Assembly (NCBI RefSeq): GCF_029968035.1
Contig: NZ_JASCIQ010000029.1
Span: 1-64,000 of the forward strand
Length of the DNA: 64,000 nt
Source: Streptomyces cavernicola
GTDB taxonomy: Bacteria > Actinomycetota > Actinomycetes > Streptomycetales > Streptomycetaceae
Direction: 5' to 3'
A program made the position numbers and the translations under genes. Within the stretch, counting starts at the first letter, position 1. The number at the start of each line of letters is the position of its first letter. The notes beneath the pieces were generated by a model that was not told the DNA's origin, did no database searches, and was given only the letters and a program-made list of their open reading frames with translations. Positions 25,763 to 34,338 of this stretch are shown piece by piece.

Positions 25763-26050
25763 ATGGGTAGGCTCGGCCCCCTCGAGATCAGCCTGATCAT
25801 TCTCGTAATCCTCCTTCTTTTCGGCGCGAAGAAGCTGCCCGACATGGCGCGTTCCCTCGGCAAGTCCGCTCGCATCCTCAAGAGCGAGGCCAAGGCGATG
25901 AAGAAGGACGACAACAAGGAGAATGCCCCGGCCGACCCGCCGAACCCGGGCGCGGACCAGCAGGCTCCCCGTACGATCCAGGCCGCTCCCGGCGACGTGA
26001 CGAGTGCACGCCCGGTGAACGAGCCGTCCGACCGTACGACACAGCGCTGA
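25763..26050 (+). CDS. tatA: Twin-arginine translocase subunit TatA
   Basis: A 95-residue protein with the TatA/E hallmark: an N-terminal membrane segment (LEISLIILVILLLFGAKKLPD) with the FG-x-KKLP hinge, an amphipathic helix (MARSLGKSARILKSEAKAMKK) and an unstructured acidic tail. It forms the pore of the Tat system, which exports folded proteins carrying twin-Arg signals. The ATG at 25763 follows GAAGAAGG. tatC follows after 47 bases. Confidence 0.95.
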   Translation: MGRLGPLEISLIILVILLLFGAKKLPDMARSLGKSARILKSEAKAMKKDDNKENAPADPPNPGADQQAPRTIQAAPGDVTSARPVNEPSDRTTQR

Positions 26051-26097
26051 TCCGGAGCAGGCCGGAGCGGGCCTGCCGCACGAGATGAGGACGTGGG

Positions 26098-27045
26098 TTG
26101 CTCAAGTCTGCCCGCAAGCAGGAGAAGGACCCCGAGGGGCGGATGCCCCTCGCGGAGCATCTGCGTGAGCTCCGCAACCGGCTCAGCAAGGGAATGCTCG
26201 CCATCGTCGTGGTCACGATCGTGGCCGCGTTCTACAGCGAGGAACTCATGGGGTTCCTCACGGAGCCGGTGCCCAGTTGCAAGGGGGGCCTGGGTGAGTC
26301 CACCGGTGGCAACTGCGCGGTGGTCTCCTTCAACACGTTGCTTTCGCCCTTCACCACGACGGTGAAGGTCAGCCTGATGGCCGGCGTGATCGTCGCGAGC
26401 CCGGTCTGGCTGTATCAGCTGTGGGCGTTCGTCGCGCCCGGTCTGCACAAGAGCGAGAAGAAGTACACGTACACCTTCGTGGCCGCCGCCGTCCCGCTGT
26501 TCGCGGCCGGCGCCTACCTCGCGTACGTGATCCTGCCGATCAGCATGAAGGTGCTCCTCGGCATCACCCCAGAGGGCTCCGCGAACATCCTCGCGCTCGA
26601 CGACGTCCTGGACTTCACCGTCCGCATGGTGCTCGTCTTCGGCCTCGCCTTCGAGCTGCCGCTGCTCCTGGTCATGCTGAACATGACCGGAATGGTCACC
26701 GGCCGTCGCATGGCCGGATGGTGGCGCGGTGTCGTCATGGGAGTCTTCGTCTTCGGTGCCGTCGCGACACCCACGACCGACCCGGTCGGAATGATCGCTC
26801 TCGCCGGACCCATCGTCGTCCTCTACTTCATGGCCGTCGGCTTCTCCCTTCTGAACGACAAGCGAAGGGCCCGCAACAACCCCGACGCCGCCCTCTCCGA
26901 CGACGAGGCCTCCGAGCTCGATCTGACGCCCGAGGCCATCGGTGACATCGAGTCCGTGCCGGCCGCGCGGGCGCTCCCCGAGCAGGCGAGCACCGACGCG
27001 AACGACCGCGACCGCAGGACGAACGGTTACGACGACATCACCTGA
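26098..27045 (+). CDS. tatC: Twin-arginine translocase subunit TatC
   Basis: A 315-residue, six-segment membrane protein that recognises twin-arginine signal peptides. The signatures MPLAEHLRELRNRLSKG (N-terminal cytoplasmic recognition region) and WLYQLWAFVAPGLHKSEKKY are intact, as is FGLAFELPLLLVML. The start is TTG 26098 after GATGAGG; the residues from LKSARKQEKDPEG match the family N-terminus. The C-terminal 50 residues are a disordered acidic tail. It works with TatA just upstream; tatB is not in the window. Confidence 0.95.
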   Translation: MLKSARKQEKDPEGRMPLAEHLRELRNRLSKGMLAIVVVTIVAAFYSEELMGFLTEPVPSCKGGLGESTGGNCAVVSFNTLLSPFTTTVKVSLMAGVIVASPVWLYQLWAFVAPGLHKSEKKYTYTFVAAAVPLFAAGAYLAYVILPISMKVLLGITPEGSANILALDDVLDFTVRMVLVFGLAFELPLLLVMLNMTGMVTGRRMAGWWRGVVMGVFVFGAVATPTTDPVGMIALAGPIVVLYFMAVGFSLLNDKRRARNNPDAALSDDEASELDLTPEAIGDIESVPAARALPEQASTDANDRDRRTNGYDDIT

Positions 27046-27087
27046 TCTTGTAAGGTCCAGCCCCCACAGAGTCCGGAGGGGCCCGCA

Positions 27088-27984
27088 GTGACCAGCGAGA
27101 TCACGCTCTTCGTCAATCCCACCGCAGGCCGCGGCCGGGGCGCGCACGCCGCGCAGCCGGCCGCTTCCGCGCTCCGGGCCGCCGGATTCTCCGTGCGCAC
27201 CCTCGTCGGCGATGGACCCGACGACGCCCTGCGGCGGGCCCGCGAAGCCGTCGAAGGCGGGACCGGCGCGCTCATCGCGGTCGGCGGGGACGGCATGGCG
27301 GGCCTCGCCCTGCAGGCCGTCGCCGGCACCCGCACCCCGCTCGGCGTGATCGCCGTCGGCACCGGCAACGACTTCGCCCGCGCCCTCGGCCTGCCCGTAC
27401 GCGCCCCCGGGGCCGCCGGGAAGCTCGCCGCCGAGGCGCTCAAGAGCGCGCGGATCCGCGAGGTCGACCTCGGCCGGGTCGACGGGCGCTGGTTCGGCAC
27501 CGTCCTCGCCTCCGGCTTCGACTCCCGCGTCAACGACCGCGGCAACCGCATGACTTGGCCCGGCGGGCGCTTCAAGTACGACCTCGCGATCCTCGCCGAA
27601 CTCGCCGCGTTCAAGCCGCTGCCCTACCGCATCCGGCTCGACGACGGGCCCGCCTTCGAGGTCGACGCCACCCTCGTCGCCGTCGGCAACGGCAGCTCGT
27701 ACGGCGGGGGCATGCGGATCTGTGCCGGGGCCGTGCTCGACGACGGGCTCTTCGACGTCACCGTCGTCGGCGACTGCTCGCGCCGCACCCTGCTGCGGGT
27801 GTTCCCGCAGGTCTACAAGGGCACCCACCTCGACCACCCGAAGGTCACCGTGCACCGGGCCGCCAAGGTGACCCTGGAGGCGCCGGACGTCACCGGGTAC
27901 GCCGACGGGGAGCCGCTCGGCGCGCTCCCGCTGACCGCCGAATGCGTGCCCGCAGCGGTCCGCGTTCTCGCGCCCAGAAGCTGA
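27088..27984 (+). CDS. Diacylglycerol kinase-family lipid kinase
   Basis: A 298-residue cytoplasmic kinase of the DagK/YegS/sphingosine-kinase fold. The nucleotide loop NPTAGRGRG (residues 11-19), the GGDGMAGLALQA motif and the VGTGNDFARALGLP block are all present, and the C-terminal domain has SYGGGMRICAGAVLDDGLFDV. It would phosphorylate diacylglycerol or a related lipid. GTG start after CCGGAGGGG. Lies between tatC and helY in the same direction. Confidence 0.9.
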   Translation: MTSEITLFVNPTAGRGRGAHAAQPAASALRAAGFSVRTLVGDGPDDALRRAREAVEGGTGALIAVGGDGMAGLALQAVAGTRTPLGVIAVGTGNDFARALGLPVRAPGAAGKLAAEALKSARIREVDLGRVDGRWFGTVLASGFDSRVNDRGNRMTWPGGRFKYDLAILAELAAFKPLPYRIRLDDGPAFEVDATLVAVGNGSSYGGGMRICAGAVLDDGLFDVTVVGDCSRRTLLRVFPQVYKGTHLDHPKVTVHRAAKVTLEAPDVTGYADGEPLGALPLTAECVPAAVRVLAPRS

Positions 27985-28082
27985 CGCCCCGGGCCGAAAC
28001 CCCAGGCCCGAGCCCCGGCCGAAGTCCCAGGTGAACAAAGATCGCGACGCTGTCAGTGGTGGCGGGTAGGCTCGAAGACAAG

Positions 28083-30896
28083 ATGACAGAGGACCTCTCA
28101 CCGGCCGAGCGGTACGCGGCAGCCCGCAAGCGGGCTGTCGAGCAGGCCACCGCACTCGCGTCCTTCCGCGAGATGTACGACTTCGGGCTCGACCCCTTCC
28201 AGATCGAGGCCTGCCAGGCACTCGAAGCGGGCAACGGCGTGCTCGTCGCCGCGCCCACGGGCTCGGGCAAGACGATCGTCGGCGAGTTCGCCGTCCACCT
28301 CGCCCTGAGACAGGGCAAGAAGTGCTTCTACACCACCCCCATCAAGGCGCTGTCCAACCAGAAGTACGCCGATCTGGCCCGCCGTTACGGCCAGGACAAG
28401 GTCGGCCTGCTCACCGGCGACAACAGCGTCAACTCCGACGCCCCGATCGTGGTCATGACCACCGAGGTGCTGCGGAACATGCTGTATGCGGGCTCCCAGA
28501 CCCTGCGCGGCCTCGGGTACGTGGTGATGGACGAGGTGCACTACCTCTCCGACCGCTTCCGCGGCGCCGTCTGGGAGGAAGTGATCATCCACCTCCCCGA
28601 GTCGGTCACGCTGGTCTCCCTCTCCGCCACGGTCTCCAACGCCGAGGAGTTCGGGGACTGGCTGGACACCGTCCGCGGCGACACCGAGGTGATCGTCTCC
28701 GAGCACCGGCCCGTGCCGCTGTTCCAGCACGTGCTCGCCGGGCGGCGGATGTACGACCTCTTCGAGGAGTCGCAGCAGTCCGGCAAGCGCGCCGTCAACC
28801 CGGACCTGCAGCGCATGGCCCGCCTTGAGGACAGCAGACCGGCGTACGGCAGGGACCGCCGCAAGGGCAAGCGGATCCGGGAGGCCGACCGCGAGCGGGA
28901 GCGGCGCTCCAGGTCCCGGATCTGGACGCCGGGCCGGCCCGAGGTCATCGACCGCCTGGACTCCGAGGGCCTGCTGCCCGCGATCACGTTCATCTTCAGC
29001 CGTGCCGCCTGCGAGGCCGCCGTCCAGCAGTGCCTGTACGCGGGCCTCCGGCTCAACGACGAGGAGGGCAGGCAGAAGGTCCGCGAGATCGTCGAGGAGC
29101 GCACGGCCTCCATCCCCGACGAAGACCTGCACGTCCTCGGCTACTTCGAGTGGCTGGAGGCCCTGGAGCGAGGCATCGCCGCGCACCACGCGGGCATGCT
29201 GCCGACGTTCAAGGAGGTCGTCGAGGAGCTGTTCGTACGCGGCCTCGTGAAGGCCGTGTTCGCCACCGAGACCCTCGCCCTCGGCATCAACATGCCCGCG
29301 CGCTCAGTGGTGTTGGAGAAGCTCGTCAAGTGGAACGGCGAGCAGCACGCCGACATCACCCCCGGTGAGTACACGCAGTTGACCGGCCGTGCAGGCCGCC
29401 GCGGCATCGACATCGAGGGCCACGCCGTCGTGCTCTGGCAGCGCGGCATGAACCCCGAGCACCTCGCGGGCCTCGCCGGCACGCGTACGTATCCGCTGCG
29501 CTCCAGCTTCAAGCCGTCGTACAACATGGCGGTGAACCTGGTGCACCAGTTCGGGCGGCACCGCTCGCGCGAGCTGCTCGAGACGTCCTTCGCGCAGTTC
29601 CAGGCGGACCGCTCGGTCGTCGGCATCTCCCGCCAGGTCCAGCGCAACGAAGAGGGCCTGGAGGGCTACAAGGCCTCCATGACCTGCCACTTGGGCGACT
29701 TCGAGGAGTACGCGCGGCTGCGCCGCGAGCTCAAGGACCGGGAGAACGAGCTGGCCAAGCAGGGCGCCGTGCAGCGCCGAGCGGCCGCGGCCGCAGCCCT
29801 GGAGAAGCTCAAGCCGGGCGATGTCATCCACGTCCCCACCGGCAAGTTCGCGGGCCTCGCCCTGGTCCTCGACCCGGGCCTGTCCGCGGGCCGTTCCAAC
29901 GGCCACCGGGGGTACGAGTACCAGGAAGGGCCGCGGCCCCTCGTCCTCACCGCCGAGCGGCAGGTGAAGCGGCTCGCGTCGATGGACTTCCCCGTTCCGG
30001 TCGAGGCGCTCGACCGGATGCGGATCCCCAAGTCCTTCAACCCCCGCTCGCCGCAGTCCCGTCGGGACCTGGCCTCCGCGCTGCGCACCAAGGCGGGGCA
30101 CGTCCGGCCGGAGAAGCACAGCAAGGGCCGCTCGGCCGCGGCGGACGACCGGGAGATCAGCCGGCTGCGGGCCGAGCTGCGCGCTCACCCCTGCCACGGC
30201 TGCGACGAGCGCGAGGACCACGCCCGCTGGGCCGAGCGGTACCACCGGCTGAAGCGCGACACCAGACAGCTGGAGCGCCGCATCGAGGGGCGCACCAACA
30301 CCATCGCGCGCACCTTCGACCGGATCGTCGCGCTCCTCACCGAGCTCGACTATCTCCGCGGGGACGAGGTCACGGACGACGGCCGCCGCCTCGGCCGGCT
30401 CTACGGCGAGCTGGACCTGCTCGCCTCCGAATGCCTGCGCGCGGGCGTCTGGGAAGGCCTGAAACCGGCCGAACTCGCCGCGTGCGTCTCGGCGTTGGTG
30501 TACGAGGCGCGGGCCGCCGACGACGCGCTCGCGCCGAAGCTGCCGACCGGGCCCGCCAAGGCGGCGCTCGGCGAGATGGTGCGGATCTGGGGTCGGCTCG
30601 ACGCCCTGGAGGAGGAGTTCCGCATCAACCAGGCGGAGGGCGTCGGCCAGCGCGAGCCCGACCTCGGCTTCGCCTGGGCGGCGTACATGTGGGCGTCCGA
30701 CAAGAGCCTGGACGAGGTGCTGCGCGAGGCGGAGATGCCGGCCGGTGACTTCGTGCGCTGGTGCAAGCAGGTCATCGACGTGCTCGGTCAGATCGCGGCG
30801 GCCGCCCAGGCGGACGGCAGCACGGTCGGCAAGAACGCCCGCAAGGCCGTCGACGCGCTGCTGCGGGGAGTTGTGGCTTACTCGTCGGTCGGCTGA
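28083..30896 (+). CDS. helY: DEAD/DEAH-box RNA helicase, HelY/Ski2-Mtr4 type
   Basis: A 937-residue superfamily 2 helicase. Motif I is APTGSGKT (57-64), the DEVH box is MDEVHYLSD (D150), motif III is SLSATV and motif VI is QLTGRAGRRGID. The C-terminal DSHCT-like domain (about 760-930) is followed by the end of the protein, and an inserted basic region (KGKRIREADRERERRSRSR) lies near residue 260. The family is related to eukaryotic Ski2/Mtr4, so RNA metabolism is likely. The ATG at 28083 is near a TAGGCT -10-like box (28067-28072). Its last 19 bases overlap the convergent pseudouridine synthase gene. Confidence 0.92.
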   Translation: MTEDLSPAERYAAARKRAVEQATALASFREMYDFGLDPFQIEACQALEAGNGVLVAAPTGSGKTIVGEFAVHLALRQGKKCFYTTPIKALSNQKYADLARRYGQDKVGLLTGDNSVNSDAPIVVMTTEVLRNMLYAGSQTLRGLGYVVMDEVHYLSDRFRGAVWEEVIIHLPESVTLVSLSATVSNAEEFGDWLDTVRGDTEVIVSEHRPVPLFQHVLAGRRMYDLFEESQQSGKRAVNPDLQRMARLEDSRPAYGRDRRKGKRIREADRERERRSRSRIWTPGRPEVIDRLDSEGLLPAITFIFSRAACEAAVQQCLYAGLRLNDEEGRQKVREIVEERTASIPDEDLHVLGYFEWLEALERGIAAHHAGMLPTFKEVVEELFVRGLVKAVFATETLALGINMPARSVVLEKLVKWNGEQHADITPGEYTQLTGRAGRRGIDIEGHAVVLWQRGMNPEHLAGLAGTRTYPLRSSFKPSYNMAVNLVHQFGRHRSRELLETSFAQFQADRSVVGISRQVQRNEEGLEGYKASMTCHLGDFEEYARLRRELKDRENELAKQGAVQRRAAAAAALEKLKPGDVIHVPTGKFAGLALVLDPGLSAGRSNGHRGYEYQEGPRPLVLTAERQVKRLASMDFPVPVEALDRMRIPKSFNPRSPQSRRDLASALRTKAGHVRPEKHSKGRSAAADDREISRLRAELRAHPCHGCDEREDHARWAERYHRLKRDTRQLERRIEGRTNTIARTFDRIVALLTELDYLRGDEVTDDGRRLGRLYGELDLLASECLRAGVWEGLKPAELAACVSALVYEARAADDALAPKLPTGPAKAALGEMVRIWGRLDALEEEFRINQAEGVGQREPDLGFAWAAYMWASDKSLDEVLREAEMPAGDFVRWCKQVIDVLGQIAAAAQADGSTVGKNARKAVDALLRGVVAYSSVG

Positions 30897-31885
30897 TGTT
30901 GCGGCTCCGCCCCGGCTGTTGTCGGGGCGGGGCCCGCTGCCCAGGTCTCGTGGTCCGTCCACGCCTGGAGGGTGCGGCGGCTCTCGAAGCGGTGCGCGCG
31001 GCCGGTCAGCGGATCGGTGAACTCCAGCGTACGGGCGAGGAGTTGGAGCGGCCGTGAGTAGTCGTCGGGCGCGGGGTCGGCGACGGTCGGGTACACCGGG
31101 TCGCCGAGGATCGGCAGGCCGAGCGCGTTCATGTGCACCCGCAGCTGGTGGGTGCGGCCGGTGCGGGGGAGCAGCCGGTAGCGGGCGAGCGGTCCGCCGG
31201 GGCCGTGCTCGCGGTGCTCGACGAGCTCGATCCGGCTCTCGCTGTTGGGCTCACCCGGCACCTCGTACGCGGCGATGATCCCGCGGTCCTTCACGATCCG
31301 GCTGCGGACCGTGCGCGGCAGGGCGAGAGCCGGATCGTACGGGGCGATCGCCTCGTACTCCTTGTGGACCCGCTTGTCGGCGAACATCCGCTGGTACGCG
31401 CCGCGTTCGGCGGGGTGCAGCGTGAACAGGACGAGGCCGGCGGTGAGCCGGTCCAGGCGGTGGGCCGGGGAGAGGCGCGGCAGGTCGAGCTCGCGACGGA
31501 GGCGGGCCAGGGCGGTCTCGGTGATGTGGCTGCCGCGGGGGGTGGTGGCGAGGAAGTGCGGCTTGTCCACGACGAGCAGATGCGCGTCCCGGTAGAGCAC
31601 GCGGAGCGGGAACGGGACGCGGGGCTCGGGGGCGAGGGGGCGGTGGAACCAGAGGTGTCCGCCCGGGACGTAGGGGCTGGTTGCGGTCAACAGACCGTCC
31701 ACGTCTGCGACTTGGCCGGCTTCGAGCAGTCCGTCCACGACTTCGGCGGGGACGGGGAGGCGGTCCACCAGGTGGTCTCTTACGGTCGCCCACTCCCCGT
31801 CGAGCGGCAGTCGCAGGTGCACCGGGTCGATTCCGTCGCGCTGGGGGAGCGGGGAGTCAGGGATCCGGGGCTTGCGTCTGGGCAC
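30878..31885 (-). CDS. RluA-family pseudouridine synthase
   Basis: A 335-residue pseudouridine synthase acting on rRNA or tRNA. The catalytic Asp is D145 in SPAHRLDRLTAG. Further family motifs are VLYRDAHLLVVDKP, ARYRLLPRTGRTHQLRVHMNALGLPILGDPVYP. An S4-like N-terminal region precedes the catalytic domain. The start is uncertain: GTG 31885 (VPRRKPRIPDS) has only a poor Shine-Dalgarno, while the frame continues upstream into tandem repeats and should not be coding there. The 3' end overlaps helY and contains a terminator hairpin. Confidence 0.88.
   Translation of the reverse strand: MPRRKPRIPDSPLPQRDGIDPVHLRLPLDGEWATVRDHLVDRLPVPAEVVDGLLEAGQVADVDGLLTATSPYVPGGHLWFHRPLAPEPRVPFPLRVLYRDAHLLVVDKPHFLATTPRGSHITETALARLRRELDLPRLSPAHRLDRLTAGLVLFTLHPAERGAYQRMFADKRVHKEYEAIAPYDPALALPRTVRSRIVKDRGIIAAYEVPGEPNSESRIELVEHREHGPGGPLARYRLLPRTGRTHQLRVHMNALGLPILGDPVYPTVADPAPDDYSRPLQLLARTLEFTDPLTGRAHRFESRRTLQAWTDHETWAAGPAPTTAGAEPQHQPTDE
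30903..30934. terminator. Convergent terminator for helY and the pseudouridine synthase
   Basis: GGCTCCGCCCCG pairs with CGGGGCGGGGCC (12 bp with wobbles, 8-base loop). It lies just past the helY stop and inside the end of the opposite gene. Confidence 0.65.
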
Positions 31886-31973
31886 GGTGGTAAGGGTACG
31901 GGGGCTTTTGCGGAGGGGGTCTTGCCGTGGTCGGGTGCTTGCCGTTGACTCGGGCGCCGTTGATCGCCCTCCG

Positions 31974-32009
31974 GGCTCGTCCTCAAGCGCCGGACGGGCT
32001 GGAATTGGC
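31974..32009 (+). repeat. Dispersed Streptomyces repeat copy
   Basis: The core CTCAAGCGCCGGACGGGCTG is the inverse of the repeat at 879-915 and resembles that at 38411-38438. It lies upstream of the pseudouridine synthase start. Confidence 0.75.
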
Positions 32010-32040
32010 GGGCGGAGTGGAGTTTGTCGGCCCAGGCCCA

Positions 32041-32073
32041 GGCCAAGCCCAGGCCAAGCCCAGGCCAAGCCCA
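32041..32073 (+). repeat. 11-bp tandem repeat (GGCCAAGCCCA)x3
   Basis: Three exact copies of GGCCAAGCCCA are followed by related GGCCCA/GGCCCAAGC units up to about 32108. The region 31886-32152 has no convincing gene; the long in-frame Gly/Leu/Pro readings through it are artefacts of the repeat. Confidence 0.85.
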
Positions 32074-32152
32074 GGCCCAAGCCGTGTCCGGGGCCCAGGC
32101 CCAAGCTATGTCCGGGCCCGCCCGCAGGAGTGGTTCGGGCCGTAGGCGTGGT

Positions 32153-33016
32153 TCAGGCGGCCGTTGCCGGGGTGGTGGGGGATTCCTGTTCCGCCTCCAC
32201 CTGGGCGTTCCACTCGCGCTTCGCGGACTGCCAGCCGTCCTCGTTGTGGCCGAGGCGCCAGTAGCCGGAGATGGAGAGGCGTTCGCGGGGGATCTCGCGG
32301 TCCAGGCGGAGGTGGCGGCGGAGTTCCTTCACGAAGCCCGCCTCGCCGTGGACGAAGGCCTGGACGTCGTCCGGCGGGAAGTCGAGGGCGCGCACCGCCG
32401 AGACGAGGGCCTCGCCGACCGGGCGGGTGCCGCGGTGGAGCCACGTGATGCGGTCGGCGCCGGGGGAGTCGGCGGCGTACCGCTCCTCCTCCGGGCCCGA
32501 CACCTCGACGAAGGCGTGTGCCCGCGCACCCGGCGGCAGCTGCTCGACGGACGCGGCGATCGCCGGCAGGGCGCTCTCGTCGCCGGCGAGGAGATGCCAG
32601 CCGGCGGCGGTGTCCGGTGCGTACCCGCCGCCCGGACCGAGGAAGCGGAGCTGCTCGCCCGGCCGGGCCGCGGTGGACCACGGGCCGGCCAGGCCCTCGT
32701 CGCCGTGCACCACGAAGTCCACGGTCAGTTCGCGGAGTTCGGGGTTCCAGGCGCGCACCGTGTACGTACGCGTCACCGGCCACTGCTCGCGCGGGAAGTC
32801 CGCGCGGATCTGCTGGATGTCGAACGGCTCGGGATAGCTCACGCCCGCGGCCGGGAACAGCAGCTTGATGTAGTGGTCGGTGTACGCGCCCGCCTCGAAC
32901 CGGTCGAGCCCGGGGCCGCCGAGCACCACCCGCTGCATGTGCGGGGTGAGCCGCTCCGTGCGGAGCACCTCCGCGAGGTGGGCCTTCGGCGCTGTACGGG
33001 CCGGACGTTCTGCCAC
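32153..33016 (-). CDS. Siderophore-interacting (SIP-family) FAD reductase
   Basis: A 287-residue cytosolic flavoprotein that releases iron from ferric siderophores with NAD(P)H. The FAD-binding block is RTYTVRAWNPE, the NAD(P)H site includes LLAGDESALPAIAASVEQLP and the C-terminal GEAGFVKELRRHLRL is family-typical. ATG 33016 follows GGAGG on the minus strand (the plus strand reads CCACGGAGGCC...). A near-consensus iron box lies 26 bases upstream, so transcription is predicted to be repressed by the DmdR/IdeR regulator when iron is plentiful. No siderophore cluster is adjacent; the substrate is unknown. Confidence 0.92.
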   Translation of the reverse strand: MAERPARTAPKAHLAEVLRTERLTPHMQRVVLGGPGLDRFEAGAYTDHYIKLLFPAAGVSYPEPFDIQQIRADFPREQWPVTRTYTVRAWNPELRELTVDFVVHGDEGLAGPWSTAARPGEQLRFLGPGGGYAPDTAAGWHLLAGDESALPAIAASVEQLPPGARAHAFVEVSGPEEERYAADSPGADRITWLHRGTRPVGEALVSAVRALDFPPDDVQAFVHGEAGFVKELRRHLRLDREIPRERLSISGYWRLGHNEDGWQSAKREWNAQVEAEQESPTTPATAA

Positions 33017-33041
33017 GGAGGCCTCCCTGACGAGGAATTGC

Positions 33042-33060
33042 TTAGGTAAGCCTAAGTTAA
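33042..33060 (-). promoter_or_regulatory. Iron box (DmdR1/IdeR operator) of the SIP gene
   Basis: On the minus strand, TTAACTTAGGCTTACCTAA matches the 19-bp iron-box consensus (TTAGGTTAGGCTAACCTAA as I recall it) at 16 of 19 positions. The core TTAGGTAAGCCTAA is an inverted repeat. It lies 26 bases from the SIP start codon. Confidence 0.88.
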
Positions 33061-33064
33061 CACC

Positions 33065-34003
33065 TCAGCCTTCGAGGACGGAGAGAAGTCGCTTCACTCG
33101 GCCCGTCAGGCCCCACCGGTCGGCGAGCTCTTCCAGTGCCGCCGGATCGCGCGGCTCGCGGGGCAGGGTGAGCGGCACGTCCGGGACCGGGACGTCCGTG
33201 GCGACCCGGACGACCTTCGGCGCCACCGCGAGATACGGGCGGGACTCGTCCAGGCGCTTGCGCTGCGTGGGAGTGAGCTTCGACTTCGGGTCGTCGACGG
33301 CGGCCATGATCCCGTCGAGGTCGCCGAACTGGGCGATCAGCTTGGCCGCGGTCTTCTCGCCGATGCCGGGCACGCCGGGCAGTCCGTCGCTCGGGTCGCC
33401 GCGCAGCAGCGCCAGGTCGACATAGCCGGCGCCGTCCACCGCGTACTTCTCGCGCAGCCACTCCTCGTCGGTGACCTGCAGGGTGCCGACGCCCTTGATC
33501 GGGTACAGGACGCGGATCTCCCGCTTGTCGTCGACCAGTTGGTAGAGGTCGCGGTCGCCCGTGACGATGTCGACCGGGCCGGTGGCGCGGGCTGCGAGCG
33601 TGCCGATCACGTCGTCCGCCTCGTACCCCTGTGCGCCGATGCGGGCGATGCCGAGGGCGTCCAGGATGTCCTCGATGATCGGGACCTGCGGGGAGAGGGT
33701 GTCCGGGATCTCCTCCGTGTAGTCGGAGTCCCCGTCGTCTTCCGCCTCCTCCGCCACGCGGTGCGCCTTGTACGAGGGGATCAGGTCCACCCGCCACTGC
33801 GGGCGCCAGTCCGCGTCCATGCACGCGACCAGCTCGTCGGGGTGGTGGTCGAGGACCAGGCGCGTGATGAATTCGAGCAGCCCGCGCACGGCGTTGACCG
33901 GGGTGCCGTCCGGGGCCTTCACGGATTCCGGGACGCCGAAGTACGCCCGGAAGTACAGGGAAGCGGTGTCGAGGAGCATGAGCCGTCGTGTTTGCTGCGT
34001 CAC
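33065..34003 (-). CDS. 5'-3' exonuclease (DNA polymerase I N-domain/FEN family)
   Basis: A 312-residue stand-alone flap/5' exonuclease. Active-site acidic residues and signatures include LLDTASLYFRAYFG, DELVACMDADWRPQWR (R-rich helical arch), GYEADDVIGTLAAR, VDIVTGDRDLYQLVDD and the helix-hairpin-helix ALLRGDPSDGLPGVPGIGEKTA. It acts on RNA/DNA flaps, for example in Okazaki-fragment or repair processing. Start GTG 34003 (VTQQTRRLML) is chosen, with ATG 33979 as alternative; neither has a good Shine-Dalgarno. It is upstream of and divergent to proV. Stop is 48 bases from the SIP start, in the same direction. Confidence 0.9.
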   Translation of the reverse strand: MTQQTRRLMLLDTASLYFRAYFGVPESVKAPDGTPVNAVRGLLEFITRLVLDHHPDELVACMDADWRPQWRVDLIPSYKAHRVAEEAEDDGDSDYTEEIPDTLSPQVPIIEDILDALGIARIGAQGYEADDVIGTLAARATGPVDIVTGDRDLYQLVDDKREIRVLYPIKGVGTLQVTDEEWLREKYAVDGAGYVDLALLRGDPSDGLPGVPGIGEKTAAKLIAQFGDLDGIMAAVDDPKSKLTPTQRKRLDESRPYLAVAPKVVRVATDVPVPDVPLTLPREPRDPAALEELADRWGLTGRVKRLLSVLEG

Positions 34004-34338
34004 ACGGGCATCATGCCGCACCCCGCTGACAGTGCCCTGGCGTCGAGCCGACAGTGGTCCGGCGTCGGGCCGGTGGTGCCCCCGCGTCGACCGCGCCACC
34101 CCGAATCGATCACGCACCGTAGGGGTTCGTGCACGCAAACGGAACGTGAACCTCCAGCGTTGTGAGCTGGAACACTCTTGCGTTTCAGGCCAGTTGGCCA
34201 GGGCAGGCGCGAAGCCGGAGCGAACCGATTGACGGATTCAACTAGTCCGATTGAAACGGTGAGCGGGAGGAATCCGCGCCGCTCCACGGCCCGCCGGCGG
34301 GGGAGGCGGGCCGTCTGACGTACGAACCGAGAGGCTTT
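34004..34338. other. Intergenic region, exonuclease/proV divergent promoters
   Basis: No gene is seen in these 335 bases. It holds the promoters of the exonuclease (minus) and the betaine transporter operon (plus). Its notable element is an 8-bp direct repeat CCGATTGA at 34226-34233 and 34248-34255, 22 bp apart; a TTGACG -35-like hexamer overlaps the first copy. The proV Shine-Dalgarno (GAGAGG) ends the region. Confidence 0.45.
34226..34255 (+). promoter_or_regulatory. Direct repeat CCGATTGA in the proV promoter region
   Basis: Two exact copies of CCGATTGA lie 22 bp apart, about two helical turns, about 90 bases before proV. This is a candidate activator or repressor site for osmotic control; inference only. 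Confidence 0.35.

Noticed and set aside
31886..32104. N-terminal extension of the pseudouridine synthase through the tandem repeats (MGLGPGHGLG...)
   Set aside because: The extension is a translation of 11-bp non-coding repeats and of a dispersed repeat; the RluA fold starts after residue ~15 of the chosen protein.
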